A DNA stretch of 5,506 bases from Sulfurimonas sp. (GTDB taxonomy: Bacteria > Campylobacterota > Campylobacteria > Campylobacterales > Sulfurimonadaceae): NCBI GenBank assembly GCA_021107375.1, contig JAIOSY010000263.1, positions 1 through 5,506 on the forward strand. The letters run 5' to 3'. Shown here in pieces: positions 1 to 5,506 of this stretch; within the stretch, counting starts at the first letter, position 1, and the number at the start of each line of letters is the position of its first letter. The position numbers and the translations under genes were made by a program. The notes under the pieces are model-generated. The model saw nothing but the letters and a program-made list of their open reading frames with translations, was not told where the DNA came from and ran no database searches.

Positions 1-399
1 AGATATAATTAGATCAGGTTTATCAGAAAAATTTCCAGATACAAACTGACCTATAGTTGCCTTAACAAGAGGACATGACTTAGAAGGAAGAAAGTCACTT
101 CCTATCTCATCATCAGTATAAAAACCATTACATAGTCTTAGAGGTACTGCATCAAGTGCATAAATTATTTCAGATGGAACTTGAATACACATTGTGCCAA
201 CTTTTACTTTATTTTCATGTAAAGGTACATGATTACAATGTACTTTTTCATAAAGGTTATAAAAATAATCCATTGCTTTTGGTGGTTCTTTAAAGTCATG
301 CTTTATTTTCTCTAATAAACTAATCGCTTCCATCGCCTTATGACGATTTTGTTTCTCTTTAGGAGTTTCTAGTTTATGTTCTCTAACTCTTCTAGTCAT
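1..399 (-). CDS. 2-hydroxyacyl-CoA dehydratase / double-cubane-cluster family protein (N-terminal part)
   Basis: This open frame starts with ATG at 399-397 and runs without a stop off the window edge, giving 133 residues. Family members are roughly 380-430 residues, so about one third is visible. The start is supported by a GGAG site seven bases upstream. Residues 68-112 match the opening of the HgdB/FldB/YjiM family (PF06050, COG1775): a VGTMC segment (C71), a VPSEIIYALDAVPLRLC segment (C90) and a LPSKSCPLVKATIG segment (C109). In this family such cysteines ligate a [4Fe-4S] cluster or an [8Fe-9S] double cubane. Members dehydrate 2-hydroxyacyl-CoA or reduce small molecules, using electrons from an ATP-dependent activator protein. 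The lysine- and arginine-rich first 35 residues look like a soluble cytoplasmic lead region with no signal peptide. The start overlaps the end of the upstream polyferredoxin gene by eight bases, so the two are probably translationally coupled. Family assignment is firm; substrate and exact subfamily are unknown. Confidence 0.85.
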   Translation of the reverse strand, partial: MTRRVREHKLETPKEKQNRHKAMEAISLLEKIKHDFKEPPKAMDYFYNLYEKVHCNHVPLHENKVKVGTMCIQVPSEIIYALDAVPLRLCNGFYTDDEIGSDFLPSKSCPLVKATIGQFVSGNFSDKPDLIIS

Positions 400-1372
400 C
401 TTTTTTCTCCAAACTATCCATTTGCATTCTTTTTGTAAAACCACCTTTTGTAGATTTAAATATAGGGTAATTTATAAAATCTACATATAAAACATCATCT
501 TCAGGACACGCAGCTACACATTTCATACAAAAAATACAATCATCTCTTAAAATATTTGTACTTTGTACATCATCGGCTATATCTTTTATCTGCATATCAC
601 AGACATTGTAACAATCACCACACTTTGTACATTTATCTCCATCTTTTCTAAGTTTTAAAAGTGCTACATCACTAAAAATATAATGCATTGCACTCATAGG
701 ACAAAAAAAGCAAAAGAATCTTTTTTTAATAAAAGAACCTACTATAAATAAACCTGTAAATATAAGACCTATTGTTGTTAAAACCGCAGCACTTTTTGTT
801 GAAAAGTCTAAGCTCCATTGAGATGTATCTCCAACAAATAGAGGTGTTATCATTCTTCCTGGACAAATTTCACAAAATGCAGTTCTCCACTCACCACCAA
901 GAAGTCCTAAACCAACGCCAATAGGTGCTAATATTACAAGGGCTAATAAGATATATTTGATTTTTTTTAGTTTATTAAACTGAGGTTGAGTATAAGTAGA
1001 ATAGCTTATGCCAACTCTTTTTCTTAAACCTGTTAACCAATCTTGCATAGTTCCTAGTGGACAAGCATAACCACACCATGCTTTGTTAAATACAATAAAC
1101 CACAGTAAAAATGTAACAAACCCTATAGCAACCGAAATACTTGCTGCACTTAAAAGAACATCTAACGGACGAGCCAATTGATGCTGCAAAGGAAGGAAAT
1201 AGCACATGCCACCAACTTCTTTATCATATCCACAAGAAAAAACAGGGATACTATTTCCTAGGTTAATAGAAAAATATCCTCCATATATAAATATAATAAA
1301 GAAAAAAAGCTGTATCCAAAAACGGAATTTACTAATATCAGCTCTGTTTATAAAGTCTCTAATCTTTTTCAT
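392..1372 (-). CDS. NapH-like membrane polyferredoxin (4Fe-4S)
   Basis: A 326-residue inner-membrane iron-sulfur protein of the NapH/NosR/CcoG type. Four membrane segments are visible, at about 19-38, 78-98, 139-159 and 197-217. Two cytoplasm-facing cysteine motifs follow helices 2 and 4: WCGYACPLG (C100, C104) and FFCFFCP (C221, C224). The C-terminal domain has two ferredoxin motifs, CX2CX2CX3C at 248-258 and CX2CX2CX3CP at 279-289, each expected to bind a [4Fe-4S] cluster. Family members pass electrons between the quinone pool and redox partners. Unusual features are C47 and C57 in the first outer loop and an FCEICP motif (C167, C170) in the second, all predicted periplasmic. Start: a TTG directly precedes an ATG; I use the ATG (1372-1370), with AGAGGT nine to ten bases upstream. 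The start overlaps the upstream gene by 14 bases. It is longer than typical NapH (about 265-290 residues). Calling it NapH itself would be wrong, since no nap genes are nearby. Confidence 0.88.
   Translation of the reverse strand: MKKIRDFINRADISKFRFWIQLFFFIIFIYGGYFSINLGNSIPVFSCGYDKEVGGMCYFLPLQHQLARPLDVLLSAASISVAIGFVTFLLWFIVFNKAWCGYACPLGTMQDWLTGLRKRVGISYSTYTQPQFNKLKKIKYILLALVILAPIGVGLGLLGGEWRTAFCEICPGRMITPLFVGDTSQWSLDFSTKSAAVLTTIGLIFTGLFIVGSFIKKRFFCFFCPMSAMHYIFSDVALLKLRKDGDKCTKCGDCYNVCDMQIKDIADDVQSTNILRDDCIFCMKCVAACPEDDVLYVDFINYPIFKSTKGGFTKRMQMDSLEKKDD
407..410 (-). promoter_or_regulatory. Shine-Dalgarno site for the dehydratase-family gene
   Basis: GGAG on the minus strand, seven bases (AAAAAAG) before the ATG at 399-397. 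It lies inside the last codons of the upstream polyferredoxin gene. It supports the chosen start and a coupled junction. Confidence 0.6.
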
Positions 1373-3719
1373 CAAATCTTACCTCTTTAAATGGTTGATA
1401 GTTTCTTCTTCTGTACCAGTAGATTGCAACTCCTGATAGTAGCATAGTTACAACAGCTGCTAAAAGACCATAAGCATAAGATTTATAAGCACTACTATTT
1501 GGGTAGTACATAGATGGATATGTAACTGTGTGTTTTATCTTTTCATAATCATCATATAAATACTCACCTTTAATCTTTTGGGTATAAGTTGCAGTTAATA
1601 AAAATTTATTTTTATGTCTTCTATCAAACTTATTCCACTCTGGAAAATAATCTTTTAAAAGTATAAAAGTTGCAATCCCATCTTTTCCAGTTTTGATGGT
1701 TTTTGACCATCCTGTTTCTGTCGAGAGTTTTATACTTGCTCCCTCTATAGGTTTAGAATTTAAAATAGCTTTAATTCGTATATTATCACCAGAATATAGA
1801 CGATGATAAAAAGTTTCACCATCTTCTCTTAGTCTTAGTATGTCAAATGGAATCTCTTTTATAGTGTGTGCTGACATTTTTTGTTCATCATAAACAGCAT
1901 CATTACTATGATTAAATCTCATATACTCATACTTGGCAGTAGAAGTATAAAGAGTATTCTTTTGCACAAAACTATCACTATAAAAAAGATTATAATAACC
2001 ATTATTAGGCATCTTAAAGCTTACTGATTTACATCCTCTACCTTTTGATTGCTTAACTTTTGTAACTTCTAAATTTGTATCAAGTAAATATAGATTGGCA
2101 TGTATGTCTCTAATACAGTTTAATTTATCTGACTCATTCTTAAATACAGGCCATACTTTTTTAGAAGGTACTTCTCTTCTTGCACCACCTTGCATATAGC
2201 TACCGTTCCAACCACTACTTTTTTTGGCTACAGGATTTTTATCTGTAAAATAAATAATATCTGTAGCTGTAACTTTTTTTGCTACTCCTTTTGTATGAGT
2301 GTTGAAATTTTTCATAACTTTATGACTTCTATGATCACCAGATGCTCTACCATAAGTGTCTATAATATAAGCTCTATACATATTTACACTTAAGAAAAAG
2401 ACAATCAAAGAGGCTGCAAAAGGATACGCAATAATTTTTCTCATTTTATCAGCATCTAGAAGTTTCATTCTTTTATATAAAATTATTAATGCCCAAGTAA
2501 TTGCCACCCATTTTAATAAGCCAAATACATGTAACCAGCTATCGCCTCTTTGTGCTAAAGAAAGAACATGTAAATCAAATCCAAAACCATGAGCAAAACC
2601 TTCTACAATCTGCTTATATCCTCTCATAAAAAATGTTTCAAGAGAATGAGCAAGCGAACCTAAAATAAATAGTGGAGCATAAGAGTAACCTAAATCATAA
2701 AATACTTTAGAAAAATCTTTTTGAAGAATTTTTGAGGCTATAAGCATACCAATAAGAGCTGCTGAAATTGTAAATAACATCGCATATAGAAAAGCAAATA
2801 ATCCAATAGGATCTACAGAACCAAAACTCATAAAACCTTTGAAAAATTCAGCTGTTTTTGACCATATCATATCATCAGCAGCATTACTTCGTCCAATTCC
2901 ATGATGAAATGACATTGTAATAGGAATAGAAGCAAGTATAAGTATATATGCCCATACTTCAGCTTTTAAAATTTGAAACTTTGAAAATAGTGAAAATGAT
3001 GGTTTTTTATATTTAAAACTTACTGCTTCACATGCATCACTACAATCCATACATAAAGTACAGTCTGTCATAGAGTTTCTACTATCAAATGTAAATGGTT
3101 TTAAGCCATGTGGACAAGCAGTTGCACACTCAAATGTTTTACACTCATTACAAGCACTTTTATATGTTCCAAGCCATGTAAATGATAATTTGGAATAAGC
3201 TCTTGTAAGAACACCTATAGGACAGATATATTTACAGTAACTCATATCTCTATATACAAAATAGACCATAAATGAGATAAGAGTCATAACTGTAAAAAGA
3301 GTGGCTGTTCCAAGTGGTGTCCTATATACACCTGGAAACATATAGTAAATTCCCCACCAACCAAATACAAGTAAAAACAATCCTATATATCTGTTTTGCA
3401 TCCACTTTGGCATTTTCTTTTTTAGACCAAATTTTGTAATGTATTTTCCCATAAATCCATGTGGGCATATTCCACAAAATATTCGTCCAAATGTTGGAAG
3501 AGTAGCTACCATAAATAGAGACCAGAAAATTCCCCAAAATAATGCATAGGTAAATGTGTTATCTTTACCAGTATGTGCAAAACCAAAATAAAGAGCATAT
3601 AAAAATAGAGCTAAAACTACTATTTTTAGAGTTAGTAAGAATTTCTGATTTTTAAATAAAAAACCCATAATTGGTTTTGAATATATATCATCATTATCAC
3701 GCTTTATAAAATTCACCAT
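1359..3719 (-). CDS. NapH/CcoG-like polyferredoxin fused to a large periplasmic Ig/DUF4198-like domain
   Basis: A 786-residue inner-membrane protein. Residues 1-235 form a NapH/CcoG-like electron-transfer module: four helices (about 28-48, 55-75, 112-130, 138-156), the motifs FCGICPHG (C82, C85) and YCKYICPIG (C162, C166), and two ferredoxin motifs, CX2CX4CX3CP (190-202) and CX2CX2CX3C (220-230). Five more helices follow (about 255-272, 303-328, 343-360, 397-416, 430-450), with H272, H273, H358, H377, H384 and H397 all predicted near the periplasmic face. Residues 452-746 are predicted periplasmic. They contain C535 and C563, then a beta-rich region (about 615-735) resembling DUF4198/CNA-B Ig-like domains, with a KPIEGASIKL...GWSKTIKTGKDGIATF pattern. 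A last helix (747-767) returns to a cytoplasmic YRRR tail. Positive-inside charges fit this ten-helix, N-in/C-in model. CcoG, a copper(II) reductase, also joins a polyferredoxin to an Ig-like domain, and DUF4198 is linked to metal transport, so metal reduction or delivery is a reasonable inference. AAGGA lies five bases before the ATG, 12 bases after the preceding gene. NosR is the main alternative, but no FMN-binding domain is evident. Confidence 0.82.
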   Translation of the reverse strand: MVNFIKRDNDDIYSKPIMGFLFKNQKFLLTLKIVVLALFLYALYFGFAHTGKDNTFTYALFWGIFWSLFMVATLPTFGRIFCGICPHGFMGKYITKFGLKKKMPKWMQNRYIGLFLLVFGWWGIYYMFPGVYRTPLGTATLFTVMTLISFMVYFVYRDMSYCKYICPIGVLTRAYSKLSFTWLGTYKSACNECKTFECATACPHGLKPFTFDSRNSMTDCTLCMDCSDACEAVSFKYKKPSFSLFSKFQILKAEVWAYILILASIPITMSFHHGIGRSNAADDMIWSKTAEFFKGFMSFGSVDPIGLFAFLYAMLFTISAALIGMLIASKILQKDFSKVFYDLGYSYAPLFILGSLAHSLETFFMRGYKQIVEGFAHGFGFDLHVLSLAQRGDSWLHVFGLLKWVAITWALIILYKRMKLLDADKMRKIIAYPFAASLIVFFLSVNMYRAYIIDTYGRASGDHRSHKVMKNFNTHTKGVAKKVTATDIIYFTDKNPVAKKSSGWNGSYMQGGARREVPSKKVWPVFKNESDKLNCIRDIHANLYLLDTNLEVTKVKQSKGRGCKSVSFKMPNNGYYNLFYSDSFVQKNTLYTSTAKYEYMRFNHSNDAVYDEQKMSAHTIKEIPFDILRLREDGETFYHRLYSGDNIRIKAILNSKPIEGASIKLSTETGWSKTIKTGKDGIATFILLKDYFPEWNKFDRRHKNKFLLTATYTQKIKGEYLYDDYEKIKHTVTYPSMYYPNSSAYKSYAYGLLAAVVTMLLSGVAIYWYRRRNYQPFKEVRFDEKD
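1381..1386 (-). promoter_or_regulatory. Shine-Dalgarno site for the smaller polyferredoxin, with tandem TTG-ATG start
   Basis: AGAGGT on the minus strand. Adjacent TTG (1375-1373) and ATG (1372-1370) codons are both in frame and both within usable distance, so the protein has either 327 or 326 residues. ATG is preferred on codon grounds. The site lies within the coding sequence of the upstream gene. Confidence 0.55.
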
Positions 3720-3724
3720 TGTTT

Positions 3725-3729
3725 TCCTT
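3725..3729 (-). promoter_or_regulatory. Shine-Dalgarno site for the 786-residue polyferredoxin
   Basis: AAGGA on the minus strand, five bases before the ATG at 3719-3717, in the 12-base gap after the SafE/CcdA-like gene. It is the strongest ribosome-binding match in the window and fixes the start. Confidence 0.6.
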
Positions 3730-3731
3730 TT

Positions 3732-4391
3732 TTAAAGTACTAATATACCGTTTAAAACCAAGACACCTACAACTATTAATAGAAGTGCAGCTACTCTTTC
3801 AATCCAAAGTTTGTAAGATGAAAACTCAGACATTAAGCCTTTAATCACTTTTGAGACGATGAAGCCATAAAATATAATCGAAAATATAACTGCCCCTAAA
3901 CCAAAGAAGATTCCTACTCCTATCGCATTGTAAAGAGTGCTACTATTTACAGCTACTGCTAAAAGTGCCATTATTGGAGCACATGGGTTTATGGACATTG
4001 TTGCACCAATAGTAAAAAAACCAATTTTATTTAATTTTGGTTTTTTTATTAGTGGTATAGAATGTACACACGAAGTTGTCGGTCTATAACTTTTATATAG
4101 TAAATAAAGACCCATACCAATGGTACTAAATCCAAGGATCAGACTAAAAAAAGTGTTATCATCTAGTATCTGTTTTACCCAAGCTGAACTTAAATAGGCA
4201 ATAATAGATAAAAGGGTATAGCTAAAAATTCTTCCTAAACTAAATGGTAAAATAATACCGAGTGCTTGTTTTGTTGAATTTGAGTTACCTATAAGTAAAG
4301 GGCTCAAAAAAGGCATACATGAAAACATACATGCTGTTGCTCCATAAGAAAGACCAATTATAAAGATTGATGTAAAAGCCGTAAATTCCAT
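3732..4391 (-). CDS. SafE/TauE- or CcdA/DsbD-like inner-membrane protein
   Basis: A 219-residue protein that is nearly all membrane. About six hydrophobic segments are visible, at roughly 5-33, 43-69, 80-100, 122-147, 152-180 and 197-218. It fits the COG2836/PF13386 group (often labelled sulfite exporter TauE/SafE, or cytochrome c biogenesis transmembrane region). Helix 1 carries ACMFSCMPFLSPLL (C21, C25) and helix 4 carries SINPCAPIMALLAVA (C137). This matches the pair of proline-flanked cysteines that CcdA and DsbD use to carry thiol electrons from cytoplasmic thioredoxin to the periplasm. C108 and H110 lie in a short hydrophilic loop. No thioredoxin or beta domains are attached, and family members of this size usually lack them. 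It sits 15 bases after exbD and 12 before the large polyferredoxin. A role in supplying reductant, or in transporting or inserting a metal for the neighbouring proteins, is inferred. The 'sulfite exporter' name should not be taken literally. AAGAGA lies about seven bases before the ATG. Confidence 0.8.
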   Translation of the reverse strand: MEFTAFTSIFIIGLSYGATACMFSCMPFLSPLLIGNSNSTKQALGIILPFSLGRIFSYTLLSIIAYLSSAWVKQILDDNTFFSLILGFSTIGMGLYLLYKSYRPTTSCVHSIPLIKKPKLNKIGFFTIGATMSINPCAPIMALLAVAVNSSTLYNAIGVGIFFGLGAVIFSIIFYGFIVSKVIKGLMSEFSSYKLWIERVAALLLIVVGVLVLNGILVL

Positions 4392-4406
4392 ACTATTTTC
4401 TCTTTT

Positions 4407-4790
4407 TTATGAATCTTTTTTTGTAATTATTCCAAGATTTTTAAATTCTTTCTCTTTTAAAATATCCAAAAGAATAATAAATGAATTAAATTTTGCTTTT
4501 TTATCACAGTTTATATGAATAGGCATATTAGCTTTATATTTTGAAAGTTCAGTTTCTAAATTTTTTTCTAAAACTACAATTTTATCAAATAAAATCTCAC
4601 CATTTTCTTTTATAGTTATAGTAAGGTTCTTTTTATTATCTTGCTTTGTTGCACTCTGCGAACTTGGAAGATCAACAGGAATAATTCCCTTTGCTACAAA
4701 TGTCGCTGTAGTCAAAACAATAACTAAAAGTACAAGCATAATATCTATAAATGGAACTACATTTATAGTATCAAACTTTTTAATCTGCAA
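4407..4790 (-). CDS. exbD: ExbD-type energy-transducing protein
   Basis: A 127-residue protein of the ExbD/TolR family. A short cytoplasmic lead (KKFDTINVVPF) is followed by one membrane helix (about 14-34) containing FIDIMLVLLV; D16 corresponds to the essential proton-responsive aspartate. The rest (about 35-127) is a small periplasmic domain with the expected IPVDLPSS and MPIHINCDKKA segments. With ExbB it forms the proton-driven motor that powers TonB. The start codon is TTG (4790-4788): no ATG fits, and family members begin just before KKFDTINVVPF. It overlaps the end of exbB by 11 bases, which indicates coupled translation and a fixed ratio of the two subunits. TolR is the main alternative, but the adjacent receptor and absence of tol genes favour ExbD. 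Confidence 0.92.
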   Translation of the reverse strand: MQIKKFDTINVVPFIDIMLVLLVIVLTTATFVAKGIIPVDLPSSQSATKQDNKKNLTITIKENGEILFDKIVVLEKNLETELSKYKANMPIHINCDKKAKFNSFIILLDILKEKEFKNLGIITKKDS

Positions 4791-5223
4791 AATTTCTCTT
4801 TTGTTCTATATCCCATTTAGCTAAAATAACTTCTATCCTTCTAGCTAAATGGTTATAGAAAACAATAGATGGAATAGCTACGATAAGCCCCATCGCAGTA
4901 GCTTTTAAAGCAAGAGCTAAAGATGTCATAATCATCTTAGCATCTAACTCGCCACCTTGACCCATAGAGTAAAAAGTTATAATTATCCCAAATACAGTTC
5001 CAAGTAATCCAATATATGGTGCATTAGAACCAAATGTTGAGATAATATTAATGTTATTAGTCAGAGCGATTTCCAGCTCTTCTTTTGTTTCGAAACTCTT
5101 TACATCTATTCCCTTATAAAATAGAATTCTTTCAATCCAAAACCAAAAAGCCATAAAACTCATAACTCCTAAAAGTCCAATAACACCATAATCAACAATA
5201 TCTTTAATTAGTTCTATGTTCAT
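4780..5223 (-). CDS. exbB: ExbB-type proton channel (MotA/TolQ/ExbB family)
   Basis: A 147-residue membrane protein with three helices: about 10-32, 65-88 and 98-124. Hallmarks are APYIGLLGTVFGIIITF in helix 2 and ALALKATAMGLIVAIPSIVFYNHL in helix 3, which line the proton path in this family. The C-terminal RRIEVILAKWDIEQ helix is cytoplasmic. It is the short form typical of Campylobacterota, lacking the N-terminal extension of enterobacterial ExbB. ExbB pentamers enclose ExbD and energise TonB, here presumably to drive the receptor encoded just upstream, 23 bases away. A weak site, TAGGT, lies six bases before the ATG. Its last bases overlap exbD. TolQ is less likely given the receptor neighbour. 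Confidence 0.93.
   Translation of the reverse strand: MNIELIKDIVDYGVIGLLGVMSFMAFWFWIERILFYKGIDVKSFETKEELEIALTNNINIISTFGSNAPYIGLLGTVFGIIITFYSMGQGGELDAKMIMTSLALALKATAMGLIVAIPSIVFYNHLARRIEVILAKWDIEQKRNFAD
4796..4800 (-). promoter_or_regulatory. Shine-Dalgarno site for exbD (TTG start)
   Basis: AAGAG on the minus strand, five bases before the TTG at 4790-4788 and inside the last codons of exbB. It supports initiation at TTG. Confidence 0.5.
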
Positions 5224-5246
5224 CTATTTACCTACTTATTTAATTA

Positions 5247-5506
5247 TTAAAATTTAGCTCTTAAACCAACATAATATTCTCTTCCTGGTGACACTCTAAT
5301 TGTCGCATCTTCCATTGTTTTGTCAATAGAAGCAGAACTAACATTAACAAATTCATAGTAAGTTGTGTCAAAAAGATTATCAATACTTCCAAATATTTCT
5401 AAATTTTCAGTAAACTTATAATTAACTCTTAAATTTACAACTTCATATCCATCTTGTTTGAATTCATTTGCTTCATCTGCATAGTAAGTATCTTTTGCAA
5501 GAAGTT
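5247..5506 (-). CDS. TonB-dependent outer-membrane receptor (C-terminal end)
   Basis: An open frame entering from the right window edge and ending with TAA at 5249-5247. The visible 85 complete codons are the last strands of a TonB-dependent beta-barrel. They include VVNLRVNYKF, then FGSIDNLFDTTYYEF (the IxNLFD-type motif found near the end of these receptors), then SPGREYYVGLRAKF, ending in the terminal phenylalanine that the BAM complex recognises. Such receptors import siderophores, haem, cobalamin, nickel or copper complexes, or sugars; nothing visible here decides the ligand, because the plug and most of the barrel lie outside. It is followed after 23 bases by exbB with no hairpin between, so receptor and motor are probably co-transcribed. 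Confidence 0.9.
   Translation of the reverse strand, partial: LLAKDTYYADEANEFKQDGYEVVNLRVNYKFTENLEIFGSIDNLFDTTYYEFVNVSSASIDKTMEDATIRVSPGREYYVGLRAKF

Noticed and set aside
961..968. Run of eight T (poly-A in the gene) as a possible phase-variation tract
   Set aside because: Runs of 7-8 A/T occur at several places in this AT-rich sequence, mostly encoding lysine codons. Phase-variable tracts in this group are usually longer G/C runs, and the frame here is intact.
1206..1436. Plus-strand open frame of 76 codons
   Set aside because: It lies opposite the well-supported polyferredoxin genes, has no recognisable domain and reads as an antisense shadow.
2190..2393. Plus-strand open frame of 67 codons
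   Set aside because: It is antisense to the periplasmic region of the 786-residue protein, with no family signal or convincing ribosome site.
3322..3537. Minus-strand open frame of 71 codons in another frame
   Set aside because: It is fully inside the polyferredoxin gene in an alternative frame; its tryptophan- and isoleucine-rich content is a frame-shifted echo of the membrane region.
1359..3719. Identification of the large polyferredoxin as NosR
   Set aside because: NosR has an N-terminal periplasmic FMN-binding domain before its helices. Here the protein starts with cytoplasmic residues and helices, and the periplasmic domain is C-terminal. No nos genes are in the window.
5224..5246. Possible terminator or promoter between receptor and exbB
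   Set aside because: The 23-base gap is AT-rich, but I find no hairpin followed by a T run and no convincing -10/-35 pair; only a weak ribosome-binding match is present.

Overview
The window is AT-rich and reads entirely on the minus strand. ExbB and ExbD are very short, the membrane ferredoxin proteins are of the NapH/CcoG type, and genes touch or overlap throughout. This suggests Campylobacterota (the Sulfurimonas/Sulfurovum/Arcobacter range). The assignment rests on gene style and composition, not on a marker gene.

Layout in transcription order, from high to low coordinates: the C-terminal end of a TonB-dependent outer-membrane receptor (5506-5247, its start lies beyond the window); exbB (5223-4780); exbD (4790-4407, TTG start, overlapping exbB); a SafE/CcdA-like membrane protein with paired cysteines (4391-3732); a 786-residue membrane polyferredoxin with a large periplasmic domain (3719-1359); a second NapH-like polyferredoxin (1372-392); and the first 133 residues of a 2-hydroxyacyl-CoA dehydratase/double-cubane-cluster family protein (399-1, continuing past the window edge). 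Gaps are 12-23 bases and three junctions overlap, so this is almost certainly one operon or part of one. There is no non-coding stretch long enough to hide another gene, and I see no promoter, terminator, RNA gene, mobile element or CRISPR array.

The gene set links three functions not usually found together: energised uptake across the outer membrane (receptor, ExbB, ExbD), electron or thiol transfer across the inner membrane (SafE/CcdA-like protein and two polyferredoxins with predicted metal-binding or redox residues facing the periplasm), and a cytoplasmic iron-sulfur reductase or dehydratase. My working inference is a system that imports a substrate, possibly a metal or metal complex, and couples its capture or use to low-potential electron transfer. 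The substrate cannot be read from the sequence. The 786-residue fusion and the possible four-cysteine periplasmic site in the smaller polyferredoxin are the most unusual parts.
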